Source: an uncultured Bacilli bacterium (GTDB taxonomy: Bacteria > Bacillota_I > Bacilli_A > ML615J-28 > CAG-313). From it: 64,000 nucleotides of DNA. Shown here one piece after another: positions 37,079 to 44,671 of the stretch. The number at the start of each line of letters is the position of its first letter. Position 1 is the stretch's first letter. The notes under the pieces were generated by a model. It was not told the origin of the DNA and ran no database searches. It saw nothing but the letters and a program-made list of their open reading frames with translations. Location: assembly GCA_949879765.1 (NCBI GenBank), contig CATLBQ010000007.1, positions 1 through 64,000 of the forward strand. The letters run 5' to 3'. The position numbers and the translations under genes are program-made.

Positions 37079-40000
37079 TTATAATATCTCTAAATAAGTT
37101 AAAACAGCAGTAATCACAGCACTTTCTTCTACTTGAGTAGCTAGTTCTGGATAATCTTGTATATTAAATTCTTCTTGTTGGCTTATGGCTTCTTGGTACG
37201 TTGTGAGTGCAGCTGTTAGTGTAGCGGCTTCTTTTGTCCAATCGACATGTTCATCTATTTCTAACCCTTCATTTCCAACAAGTTGTGATAGCATATCTTG
37301 AGTTAAAGTTGTGCTATTTTCTATTTGATTTAAGGCAGAAAAAGCAGTAGACAAACGCTGGATGTTTTCATCCGTAATGTGATGCTTATCGGTATCTTGA
37401 ATTGCTTGAGCAACATCAATCATATGTCCTATGGTTTTAGCATACATCTGTAGCGATTCTGGGTGCGTAAAATCATACTTGGGTTGTTGCGTGATATCAT
37501 CTATTGGCAAAATATGCATTCCCTTTTCACCTAAAGCGTCATTTAAAAGTTGCCCTACTACTTTAGATGCAAGAATAGATGTACTCGATTGCCTCATGAT
37601 TTGTTCAACTGCACCACCTTGAATAGCACTGGTTTGGAATTGACCTGTTAAGGCATCTTTTAAGAATATATTTTTACTACTTTCTAACACCCTCACTAAC
37701 ACCCCTAGCTCTTGAACCATGGTGTGTTGCATCATTGTTTCTTTTTCTTGTGGTGTAAGCGTCACTGTAAATCCAGTTTGTTGTAATAAACAATCCAAAA
37801 GTGTAAATGTATATGGATTCATGATATGAGAAACATACATATCATCAAAGAAACCACCCACTTTTTGAGCGATATCTAACGCATTGTCTAACGTAGAGAT
37901 ATCTTGTTCTAGGAAAGACAAATCTGTACTCAAATCAATGATATCAAATAACACCTGTTTGAGCAAAGGTTGTTCTTCATTCCAATCGGTTGGTGTACTT
38001 GGTGCTACATAACTTATATATTGATTCATACCACTTAAATCTAAGAATAGTTGTACCAATTGTTGTTCATTCTTTTGTAACAACTGTAAACTGAGTAAAC
38101 AATCTAACATTTGCTCGACTTGAGCTTTGACTTTTTCATCGGTTAAATCCAGTTGATATGCCTGATTTGCATCAAAATGGTCTTTCAGCCGAATCTCTTG
38201 AGCAATTCGATATGCGGTAAAGAACGATTCCACATCAGTTGAAAAATCTTGTTGGAGATACTCCACTTGAATCAAATCGACGATGGGCGCAAATTCTGAA
38301 TGGCGTGTAGCTTGTTGTAACATTTGAATGACTGCTGGCAAATAATATGTTGTAGAAAGGGTAGAACGATTCAAGTCTTCTACTATGGTTTGAATGATGC
38401 TTGGCGTATGCTCATTTTCTAATAATTTGGATAAATCATTTCGGTCAAAAGGACAAGTGAGTACCAATTCATATGCATCTATACAAATGTCCAATAGAAT
38501 TTCGGTTTCTTTTGACCAGTCTACTTCTTCTTTGATAAAGGCATCTATATCGATGCCATATTCACTCACATCAAAACTTTTTTGAATTTGATTGGCCATC
38601 TTCTCTAGAATAGATGGGTAATTATCCTTTAATAAATAAACAGACAAAATATGGCGTTTGGCTTGTTGTAATTGAGTTTTTAATTCCTCAGTAAAGATAT
38701 ATGTACCTTCTACTTTTCGGATATAATCCAATACTTTGGTTTCCTTTAACAATTGGTATGCCTCAACTATTTCTTTTACATCCTTTGCTAAATAGGTTTG
38801 AATATATATCTCATTGATCCAATCTGTTACAAATGCATAGTCAGTCTCTCGCAAATAATCCTGTAAATAAAAATAAGATACTTTCGTAAAACATTCTTCA
38901 AACAATTCAACGGCCATTGCCTTAGTTAACGCATCACTAAAGTCATTTGCAAATGTATCACTTTCTAATAGCTGTTCTGTTTGAAAATCATCTAAATTGA
39001 TATGTTGAAGCAGTTGATAAACAGATTTTAAAAACGGTTCTGTTTCTGAAAAATTTTGGTTAATATCTAATTGTGATAAACGATCAAAATCTAAATTCCA
39101 TTTTTGAATATCTAACTTTTCTTGTTCAGTTTGTAAATAACCAATGATATATGGATAAAAGGCTTCAATGACTCTACTATCTCCTAAATATGTACAAAGT
39201 AAGTGAATATCTTCTTCTGTGAGTAAATCTAACTTTTCGTTGTTTGAAATATCTTGTGATGCACCTTCTACAATCTGTAAAATGCGTGGTAGCATAGGTG
39301 ATAGTGCATCTATTTCTGTGACAAAATTAATAGTTACACCATTGGTTTTGATTTGAAATACATTGCCCAAACGCTTGGCGGCTAAACCAAAAGAACCATT
39401 TTCTTTTTTCCCTAATGTCTTGGTTGTCTTTAATATAAAAGATGAAGACACAATTTCATTAAAATTCTCTGATTGTTCTATATAACTTTCATCTTGTTTT
39501 GCTACTTCTTCTAATGCTTTTTGTGTCACTTCTACAGCACCATATAACGGCAAAACAAAAATATAAAACATAAATATAAATCCGACAAAAGCAATACCTG
39601 CACCCAGTAGTCGGTCTAACAAGAACCGGTGTTTTTTCTTTCTAATTCCAGGAAGGACTAAAAAGAAAATAAATCGCAATAATGGCGCTCCAATCAATAG
39701 CCATACAATAGCAAAAGCAAGACAAATGACAAAACGACCTACCGAAATGGCCATATCTTCAATCAATATATCCATTTTGGCTTCCTTTAATTTATTCATA
39801 TCCCCTTCAAAACATTGATCGGCAACACCTTCTTCAATCCATGTATATAGTGAGGTTTCTTCTTCTGTAAAAATGTGATTTTCCATATAGATGACTTTTT
39901 GGGCTGCTCTTCCCGCAAAAATAAAACAAAGTATCAGTGGAACAATTTTAATAGTTACAATAATTCCTGTTCGAAGCGTCCCTTTGGTAAAACCTTTTAA

Positions 40001-40084
40001 TAGTGCGATTAAACCAATCAATAATACAAAAATATCAATTCCTAATACGATTATTCTGAATGTCTCATTACTCATCATTGACAT
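37079..40084 (-). CDS. CvpA-like membrane-anchored repeat protein (1001 aa), paralogue of the giant neighbour
   Basis: It has the same plan as the 4247-residue neighbour. Residues 1-200 hold four membrane helices (IVLGIDIFVLLIGLIALL, TGIIVTIKIVPLILCFIF, RFVICLAFAIVWLLIGAPLL, IAFVGFIFMFYIFVLPLY) with a basic cytoplasmic loop (PGIRKKKHRFLLDR). The rest, about 800 residues, should lie outside the cell. Its helical repeats carry the same marker as the giant protein: VDWSKETEILLDICIDAYEL, TDWNEEQPLLKQVLFDI, VDWTKEAATLTAALTTY. No catalytic motif and no C-terminal anchor. Ribosome site AAGGAGGATG. It has its own promoter (40112-40140) and terminator, so the pair is neighbouring but separately transcribed. 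Function unknown. CvpA itself is linked to colicin V export and envelope homeostasis, which says little about the repeat part. Confidence 0.75.
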   Translation of the reverse strand: MSMMSNETFRIIVLGIDIFVLLIGLIALLKGFTKGTLRTGIIVTIKIVPLILCFIFAGRAAQKVIYMENHIFTEEETSLYTWIEEGVADQCFEGDMNKLKEAKMDILIEDMAISVGRFVICLAFAIVWLLIGAPLLRFIFFLVLPGIRKKKHRFLLDRLLGAGIAFVGFIFMFYIFVLPLYGAVEVTQKALEEVAKQDESYIEQSENFNEIVSSSFILKTTKTLGKKENGSFGLAAKRLGNVFQIKTNGVTINFVTEIDALSPMLPRILQIVEGASQDISNNEKLDLLTEEDIHLLCTYLGDSRVIEAFYPYIIGYLQTEQEKLDIQKWNLDFDRLSQLDINQNFSETEPFLKSVYQLLQHINLDDFQTEQLLESDTFANDFSDALTKAMAVELFEECFTKVSYFYLQDYLRETDYAFVTDWINEIYIQTYLAKDVKEIVEAYQLLKETKVLDYIRKVEGTYIFTEELKTQLQQAKRHILSVYLLKDNYPSILEKMANQIQKSFDVSEYGIDIDAFIKEEVDWSKETEILLDICIDAYELVLTCPFDRNDLSKLLENEHTPSIIQTIVEDLNRSTLSTTYYLPAVIQMLQQATRHSEFAPIVDLIQVEYLQQDFSTDVESFFTAYRIAQEIRLKDHFDANQAYQLDLTDEKVKAQVEQMLDCLLSLQLLQKNEQQLVQLFLDLSGMNQYISYVAPSTPTDWNEEQPLLKQVLFDIIDLSTDLSFLEQDISTLDNALDIAQKVGGFFDDMYVSHIMNPYTFTLLDCLLQQTGFTVTLTPQEKETMMQHTMVQELGVLVRVLESSKNIFLKDALTGQFQTSAIQGGAVEQIMRQSSTSILASKVVGQLLNDALGEKGMHILPIDDITQQPKYDFTHPESLQMYAKTIGHMIDVAQAIQDTDKHHITDENIQRLSTAFSALNQIENSTTLTQDMLSQLVGNEGLEIDEHVDWTKEAATLTAALTTYQEAISQQEEFNIQDYPELATQVEESAVITAVLTYLEIL

Positions 40085-40111
40085 CCTCCTTATTTCTTAC
40101 ATTCTGCTATA

Positions 40112-40140
40112 TTATACTACAAATCTATGCTTTATTCAAG
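40112..40140 (-). promoter_or_regulatory. Promoter of the 1001-aa CvpA-like gene
   Basis: TTGAAT, 17 bases, TATAAT on the minus strand, starting 11 bases beyond the murA stop codon. Confidence 0.85.
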
Positions 40141-40151
40141 TGTTTCTGCCA

Positions 40152-41417
40152 TTATCTTTCATTTTCTAAAATTTGGATTGAGACGCCAATGGATTTCAAT
40201 TTAGGGATAATTTGTTCATATCCTCTCAGTATAATTTGCGCATTTTCAATGATTGTGGTGTTGTTTGCTATTGCTGCTAATACAATACAAGCAAAACCAC
40301 ATCGTAAGTCATAGGCCTGTATCGTTGTCCCCATTAATGTCGAAGGAAAAATATGGAGTACCTCTTCTTCTATTGTCATTTTCCCACCCATTTTCTTAAT
40401 AGCTTCTATTTGAGAAAACCGGTTCGGATAGACCAAATCCTTTATCCTAGAAGGTGAAGTAACACTCAAACAAACCACAGATAAGATTTGTTGCAAATCA
40501 GTTGGAAAATGAGGATATATATCTACTATAGTTGTTGTACCTATCAGTGGTACATCATTGATAATTTCTATTTCATTATCCCCAATGCGCATCTGAAGTC
40601 CCATATCCTGTAATGTATGGATGACTTCTTCTATATACCGAATATCTACATTTTGTAGCGTTACATGCGCATGCGGGATGGCACTAGCCAAAAGCAAATA
40701 ACTTCCTGCTTCAATCCGGTCACTCATGATGGTAAAGCTAGCCCCTTTTAATCTTCTTACCCCTTCAATATGAATGGTATCTTGCAACACCTCAATTCGT
40801 GCTCCCATTTGCTTCAACAATGCAATGACCTCTAAGACCTCAGGTTCAGTAGAAGCATTGGATATACTGACTTTGCCTTTTCGCTTGGTACTTGCTAATA
40901 AAATATTAATAGTCGTGCCAACTGATTTTTGGGGTAGATAGATATGGATATCTTCTTTTTTCTGATTCTTTGGTCTTTGAAATATCAATTTACCAGATAC
41001 TTCACGAATCTGATACCCCAGTTTCTCAAAAGCATCGATATGGTAGTCAATCGGACGTCTTGAGAAATTACATCCTCCAGGATATACGGTTTCAAAAGAA
41101 ACATGGCAACCAACTAGGGCACCCATAATATAATACGAAGCCCGAATTTGCCGAATCAAATCCATAGATAAATCGGTTTTAATTTGTTTTTTAGTTAAAA
41201 TCATTTTTTGTTCATCAGGGGTATATTGGATTTCTACACCGATAGATGCTAAAATGTCTTTCATACAAAGGGTATCTGTAATATCGGGAAAATGAGACAA
41301 ACAAATAGGCTCATGGGTAAGAAGGGAGCAAGCCATAAGAGGTAAACTTGCATTCTTAGATCCACTAATCGATAGGGTTCCTTTTAATTGCTCGACGTGA
41401 CAAATTTTTAATTTCAT
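40152..41417 (-). CDS. murA: UDP-N-acetylglucosamine 1-carboxyvinyltransferase
   Basis: First committed step of peptidoglycan synthesis: transfer of enolpyruvate from PEP to UDP-GlcNAc in the cytosol. The chain is 421 residues, the normal length. Landmarks are LSISGSKNASLPLMACSLL near the N-terminus, YPGGCNFSRRPIDYHI (the Cys corresponds to the fosfomycin-reactive Cys115 of E. coli MurA, so the enzyme should be fosfomycin-sensitive), IMSDRIEAGSYLLLA, PHFPTDLQ (catalytic Asp) and VYPNRFSQ. Low-GC Firmicutes often carry two MurA copies; which one this is cannot be said. The ribosome site is AAGGTGAT. It is divergent from aspA and followed by the CvpA-like gene with its own promoter. Confidence 0.94.
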   Translation of the reverse strand: MKLKICHVEQLKGTLSISGSKNASLPLMACSLLTHEPICLSHFPDITDTLCMKDILASIGVEIQYTPDEQKMILTKKQIKTDLSMDLIRQIRASYYIMGALVGCHVSFETVYPGGCNFSRRPIDYHIDAFEKLGYQIREVSGKLIFQRPKNQKKEDIHIYLPQKSVGTTINILLASTKRKGKVSISNASTEPEVLEVIALLKQMGARIEVLQDTIHIEGVRRLKGASFTIMSDRIEAGSYLLLASAIPHAHVTLQNVDIRYIEEVIHTLQDMGLQMRIGDNEIEIINDVPLIGTTTIVDIYPHFPTDLQQILSVVCLSVTSPSRIKDLVYPNRFSQIEAIKKMGGKMTIEEEVLHIFPSTLMGTTIQAYDLRCGFACIVLAAIANNTTIIENAQIILRGYEQIIPKLKSIGVSIQILENER

Positions 41418-41494
41418 TTTTATATCACCTTATATCATTTTATGTGAAAAAATCATTTCTAGTATTTGAATTTTAAAATTGCATTTATTTTTAT

Positions 41495-41523
41495 TTGAAA
41501 AAAAATAAAAAGTATGGTATCAT
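41495..41523 (+). promoter_or_regulatory. Promoter of aspA
   Basis: TTGAAA, 17 bases, TATCAT on the plus strand, followed 18 bases later by an AGAGGAG ribosome site and ATG at 41557. Confidence 0.8.
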
Positions 41524-41556
41524 ATATGAGAATAAAAAATTCCAGAGGAGAAAAAA

Positions 41557-42984
41557 ATGAGATACCGTATAGAACGAGACTCTTTAGGTGAAAGACAAGT
41601 ACCGGCGGAAGCATATTATGGTATTGAAACCTTAAGAGGAAAAGAAAATTTTGAAATCACAAAAAGAGGCATTTGTAGACAATTGATTAAAGCGCTTGCT
41701 ATCGTTAAAAAGTCTGCCGCAAAAGCCAATATAGATGCTGGAAACATTGATGAAAAAGTGGGCAAAGCAATTATGCTAGCTTGCGATGAAATCCTCAATG
41801 GTAGACTACATGGCCAATTTGTCACAGACCTTATCCAAGGTGGGGCAGGTACTAGTATCAATATGAACGCCAATGAAGTAATTGCCAATCGTGCGAATGA
41901 ATTGATGGGTGGAAAAAAAGGTGTTTACGACTTTGTTCATCCGAATGATCATGTTAATTTTGGCCAATCTACCAACGATGTCATTCAAACTGCAGGTAAA
42001 ATTGCGGTTGTCAAACAGCTGAAAAAATTACAAGTTGAATTGAAAAAACTATATAATTCTTATTTAGATAAGGCAAAAGAGTTTGAAAACATCATCAAAA
42101 TGGGTAGAACCCATTTACAAGAAGCACTGCCTATTCGCCTAGGACAAGAGTTTGAGGCCTATGCTAGTGCACTTTCTCGAGATATGAAACGAATTGATAC
42201 CACAATTGATGCTTTATTAGAAGTCAATATGGGAGCTACCGCGATTGGTACAGGATTAAATGCCAATGAAAAATACATTAAAAAAGTCATTCTACACTTA
42301 TCTAAATTTTCTGGTGAATCCGTTAAGCAAGCTAAAAATTTAATCGATGCCACTAGAAATCTAGACGTATTAGGACAAACTAGTTCTGTTCTGAAACTTC
42401 TTGCTACTAACTTATCTAAAACAGCGAGCGATTTACGTTTAATGGCAAGTACGGGTATGAATGGTTATAGCGAAATTCTATTGCCAAACGTACAACCTGG
42501 TTCATCCATTATGCCCGGTAAATACAATCCCGTTATTCCTGAAATGGTCAATCAAGTTTGTTTTTATGTGATGGGATTAGATGTAACCATTACCAAGGCT
42601 ATTGAAGCAGGTCAATTGGAACTCAATGTATTTGAGCCCATTATTTTAATGTCCTTATTTGAACAAATCACCACACTTCGTAGAGCAGCCAGAACATTTA
42701 ATAATTTAGCCATTACAGATATGAAAGCAAGCCATCATGTGGCTCATTTCCGAACTGAAAATAGCATTTTCTTTATCACTGCCTTATCCCCCCATATTGG
42801 ACACGATATGGCTTGTAACATCATCAATGAAGCTTTAAGTTCAGGAAAGACCATTAAAGAAATTGTGATGGAAAAAGCGCTGCTTTCTGAAGATGTAATT
42901 GATGCCATTTTGGATGTTAAAAATATGACTACTCCTGGTATTGTTGGAGAAGATTTATTAAAGAAAAAATCAGAGAAAGCCTAA
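41557..42984 (+). CDS. aspA: Aspartate ammonia-lyase
   Basis: Converts aspartate reversibly to fumarate and ammonia. It has 475 residues, the expected size. It belongs to the fumarase/aspartase superfamily: GRTHLQEALPIRLGQEF, FGQSTNDVIQT and the catalytic SS-loop signature GSSIMPGKYNPVIPE. The superfamily also contains class II fumarase; the N-terminus (RIERDSLGERQVPAEAYYGI) and the TGMNGYSEILLPNVQPGSS segment favour aspartase. Its own promoter and a strong terminator make it a single-gene unit on the plus strand. In a peptide-fermenting cell it would release ammonium and feed fumarate as electron sink, but no fumarate reductase is in view. Confidence 0.93.
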   Translation: MRYRIERDSLGERQVPAEAYYGIETLRGKENFEITKRGICRQLIKALAIVKKSAAKANIDAGNIDEKVGKAIMLACDEILNGRLHGQFVTDLIQGGAGTSINMNANEVIANRANELMGGKKGVYDFVHPNDHVNFGQSTNDVIQTAGKIAVVKQLKKLQVELKKLYNSYLDKAKEFENIIKMGRTHLQEALPIRLGQEFEAYASALSRDMKRIDTTIDALLEVNMGATAIGTGLNANEKYIKKVILHLSKFSGESVKQAKNLIDATRNLDVLGQTSSVLKLLATNLSKTASDLRLMASTGMNGYSEILLPNVQPGSSIMPGKYNPVIPEMVNQVCFYVMGLDVTITKAIEAGQLELNVFEPIILMSLFEQITTLRRAARTFNNLAITDMKASHHVAHFRTENSIFFITALSPHIGHDMACNIINEALSSGKTIKEIVMEKALLSEDVIDAILDVKNMTTPGIVGEDLLKKKSEKA

Positions 42985-42985
42985 A

Positions 42986-43011
42986 AAATAAGCTATAATC
43001 ATAGCTTATTT
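42986..43011. terminator. Bidirectional terminator between aspA and the degV-like gene
   Basis: AAATAAGCTAT / ATAGCTTATTT, perfect 11-bp stem with AATC loop and T/A runs on both sides. Confidence 0.92.
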
Positions 43012-43021
43012 TTTTCATTTT

Positions 43022-43855
43022 TTATACGCGCTCAATATAGGCTACTCCATACCCACCAGGACCGATATGACAACCAATGACTGGTGCAATGTGATCAACT
43101 TGAATGATGCGTTTTTGAAGATTTGTATCAGTGAACAATTGATATAAGGCATCATAATTGTCTTTATCTTTGCTATATAATCCATAGATCGGATACTGTT
43201 CATCGGGCAAATGGTGCATCATATAGTCGACAATATATTGCATGGCTTGTTTTTTTCCTCTTCTTTTAGAAAATACCACCACTTTTCCATCTGATATACC
43301 AATAATGGGTTTTAAGCCGATGATTGTACCTATAACAGATGAAGTTTTACTTAATCTTCCCCCTCTATGTAAATATTCTAGTGTGTCAATTCCCGCAATA
43401 ATTCGAATTCTTTTGCGAAGACGCATGAGTTTTTGGATAATTACATCTAGTGATTCATCTTGATAGCGCAAAGCCTCTGCGATTAAAAAACGAAGGCCAC
43501 TGACAGTCGTCAGTCCATCGATAATTTGAACATTTTGATGGTCTTCAAAAAGGGCCTGCATTGTGGCATAGGAACCTGATATTTCTTTTGATAAAGGAAA
43601 AATAAGAATGGTGTATCCTTCCTCTTCATATTTTTTGACTTGTTCTTCTAATTGATATAAGTTGGGGAGGGAGGTTTTGGGGAAAACAGGACTTGTCACT
43701 AACTTTTCATAAAAAGCTTCACTTGTGATGTCTACTCCATCCAAATATTCTTCCTCATCAAAACTGAACCGAAGTGGAAATACTTCTATCCCCATTGTTG
43801 TTGCTTCTTCTTTTGTAATACCAGAAGAAGAATCGACCATTATTTTTAATTTCAT
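43022..43855 (-). CDS. DegV-family fatty-acid-binding protein (FakB-like)
   Basis: DegV proteins bind a fatty acid and present it to the FakA kinase, which makes acyl-phosphate for phospholipid synthesis. The 277 residues carry the family elements: VDSSSGITKEEA (N-terminal lipid-head loop), PKTSLPN, ISGSYATMQ, and the highly conserved LEYLHRGGRLSKTSSVIGT followed by LKPIIGISDGKV. The C-terminus IGCHIGPGGYGVAY is also typical. The ribosome site is AAGGAGAA. It is transcribed divergently from a TetR-type regulator and shares a palindromic operator with it, so control by fatty-acid status via that regulator is likely (inference). Neither FakA nor PlsX is in this window. Confidence 0.9.
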   Translation of the reverse strand: MKLKIMVDSSSGITKEEATTMGIEVFPLRFSFDEEEYLDGVDITSEAFYEKLVTSPVFPKTSLPNLYQLEEQVKKYEEEGYTILIFPLSKEISGSYATMQALFEDHQNVQIIDGLTTVSGLRFLIAEALRYQDESLDVIIQKLMRLRKRIRIIAGIDTLEYLHRGGRLSKTSSVIGTIIGLKPIIGISDGKVVVFSKRRGKKQAMQYIVDYMMHHLPDEQYPIYGLYSKDKDNYDALYQLFTDTNLQKRIIQVDHIAPVIGCHIGPGGYGVAYIERV

Positions 43856-43866
43856 GATTATTCTCC

Positions 43867-43895
43867 TTGATTATGAATGATAAATATGATACAAT
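43867..43895 (+). promoter_or_regulatory. Promoter of the TetR-type gene
   Basis: TTGATT, 17 bases, TACAAT on the plus strand. The -10 is part of the palindromic operator at 43886-43904. Confidence 0.7.
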
Positions 43896-43904
43896 TTGTA
43901 TCAT
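43886..43904. promoter_or_regulatory. TetR-type operator palindrome in the degV/tetR divergent promoter
   Basis: ATGATACAA, T, TTGTATCAT: a perfect 9-bp inverted repeat about one central base. A second half-site ATGATACAA lies at 43927-43935, next to the divergent -35. Its position over the plus-strand -10 fits repression and autoregulation. Confidence 0.75.
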
Positions 43905-43909
43905 ATGGT

Positions 43910-43939
43910 ATTATATCATAGAATATATGATACAAACAA
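43910..43939 (-). promoter_or_regulatory. Promoter of the degV-like gene
   Basis: TTGTTT, 18 bases, TATAAT on the minus strand. The -35 overlaps the extra operator half-site, and the full palindrome lies just downstream of the transcript start. Confidence 0.65.
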
Positions 43940-43953
43940 GTGGGGTTTTGTCT

Positions 43954-44463
43954 ATGGATAAAAGAAAAGAATTAAATCAAATTGTAAAAGAATCTATTGC
44001 ACAAAGTGTTTTTCTCCTAATGGAAGAAAAGCCATTTTCAGACATCACCATCACAGAGATTATCCAAAAAGCAGGTGTAGCAAGAGCTTCGTTTTATCGT
44101 AACTTTTCGTATAAAGAAGAGGCGATTCGCTATTATTTAGTCGAAAAGATGAAACAGTTTAAATTACAACATAAACAAAGTGGTATTAAATTATATCACT
44201 ATGAAGCCATTTTGAATACGATGCAATTTGTTATCAATTATAAACACGAATTAAAAAGTTTATTTACTGCTGGACTATCCCAAATATTACTAGAAGCAAT
44301 CAATACCTATTTATTTGATGTTTATCCCGTTGAAACGCACAAAGCAGCAGAAAAATATATTTTATATTCTTATGGTGGATCATTATTCAATATCATATAT
44401 CACTGGGTCTCTTCTGGACTACAAGAGTCCCCAGAAGAAATTGCCCATCTCATTTGTGCATAA
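43954..44463 (+). CDS. TetR/AcrR-family transcriptional regulator
   Basis: This 169-residue regulator has the N-terminal TetR helix-turn-helix at about 28-60 (FSDITITEIIQKAGVARASF, then YRNFSYKEEAIRYYL). The C-terminal ligand domain ends in a TetR_C-like helical pair (YGGSLFNIIYHWVSSGLQES), as in the DhaS-like/TetR_C_7 group. I chose the ATG at 43954 because the protein then starts right at MDKRKELNQIVKESI, the usual distance before the helix-turn-helix. The frame is open from 43867, but that part overlaps the promoter and operator. The gene is divergent from the DegV-family gene. Followed by a large palindromic terminator. The ligand is unknown; an acyl-chain signal would fit the neighbour. 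Confidence 0.85.
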   Translation: MDKRKELNQIVKESIAQSVFLLMEEKPFSDITITEIIQKAGVARASFYRNFSYKEEAIRYYLVEKMKQFKLQHKQSGIKLYHYEAILNTMQFVINYKHELKSLFTAGLSQILLEAINTYLFDVYPVETHKAAEKYILYSYGGSLFNIIYHWVSSGLQESPEEIAHLICA

Positions 44464-44510
44464 TGCTAAAAACAAGCAGTATGGTCAATTTCTTATTCCT
44501 TATATAATAA

Positions 44511-44548
44511 ACAAAAAGTTACAGCCTAATTAGGCTGTAACTTTTTGT
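44511..44548. terminator. Bidirectional terminator, perfect 38-base palindrome
   Basis: ACAAAAAGTTACAGCCTAA followed by its exact complement in reverse (19 + 19 bases), with T-runs on both strands. It separates the TetR gene (plus) from the subtilase gene (minus). Confidence 0.9.
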
Positions 44549-44671
44549 TTAGACTGTTTTTTTATTTCATATCCAAGATATGAAGCGTTTGGTCCCCTTT
44601 TATAAACTGGTGTTTTTTTTGCTAAAATATAATTACAATGTTTATTCTTTGCCTATATTTTTTTCTCGTTT

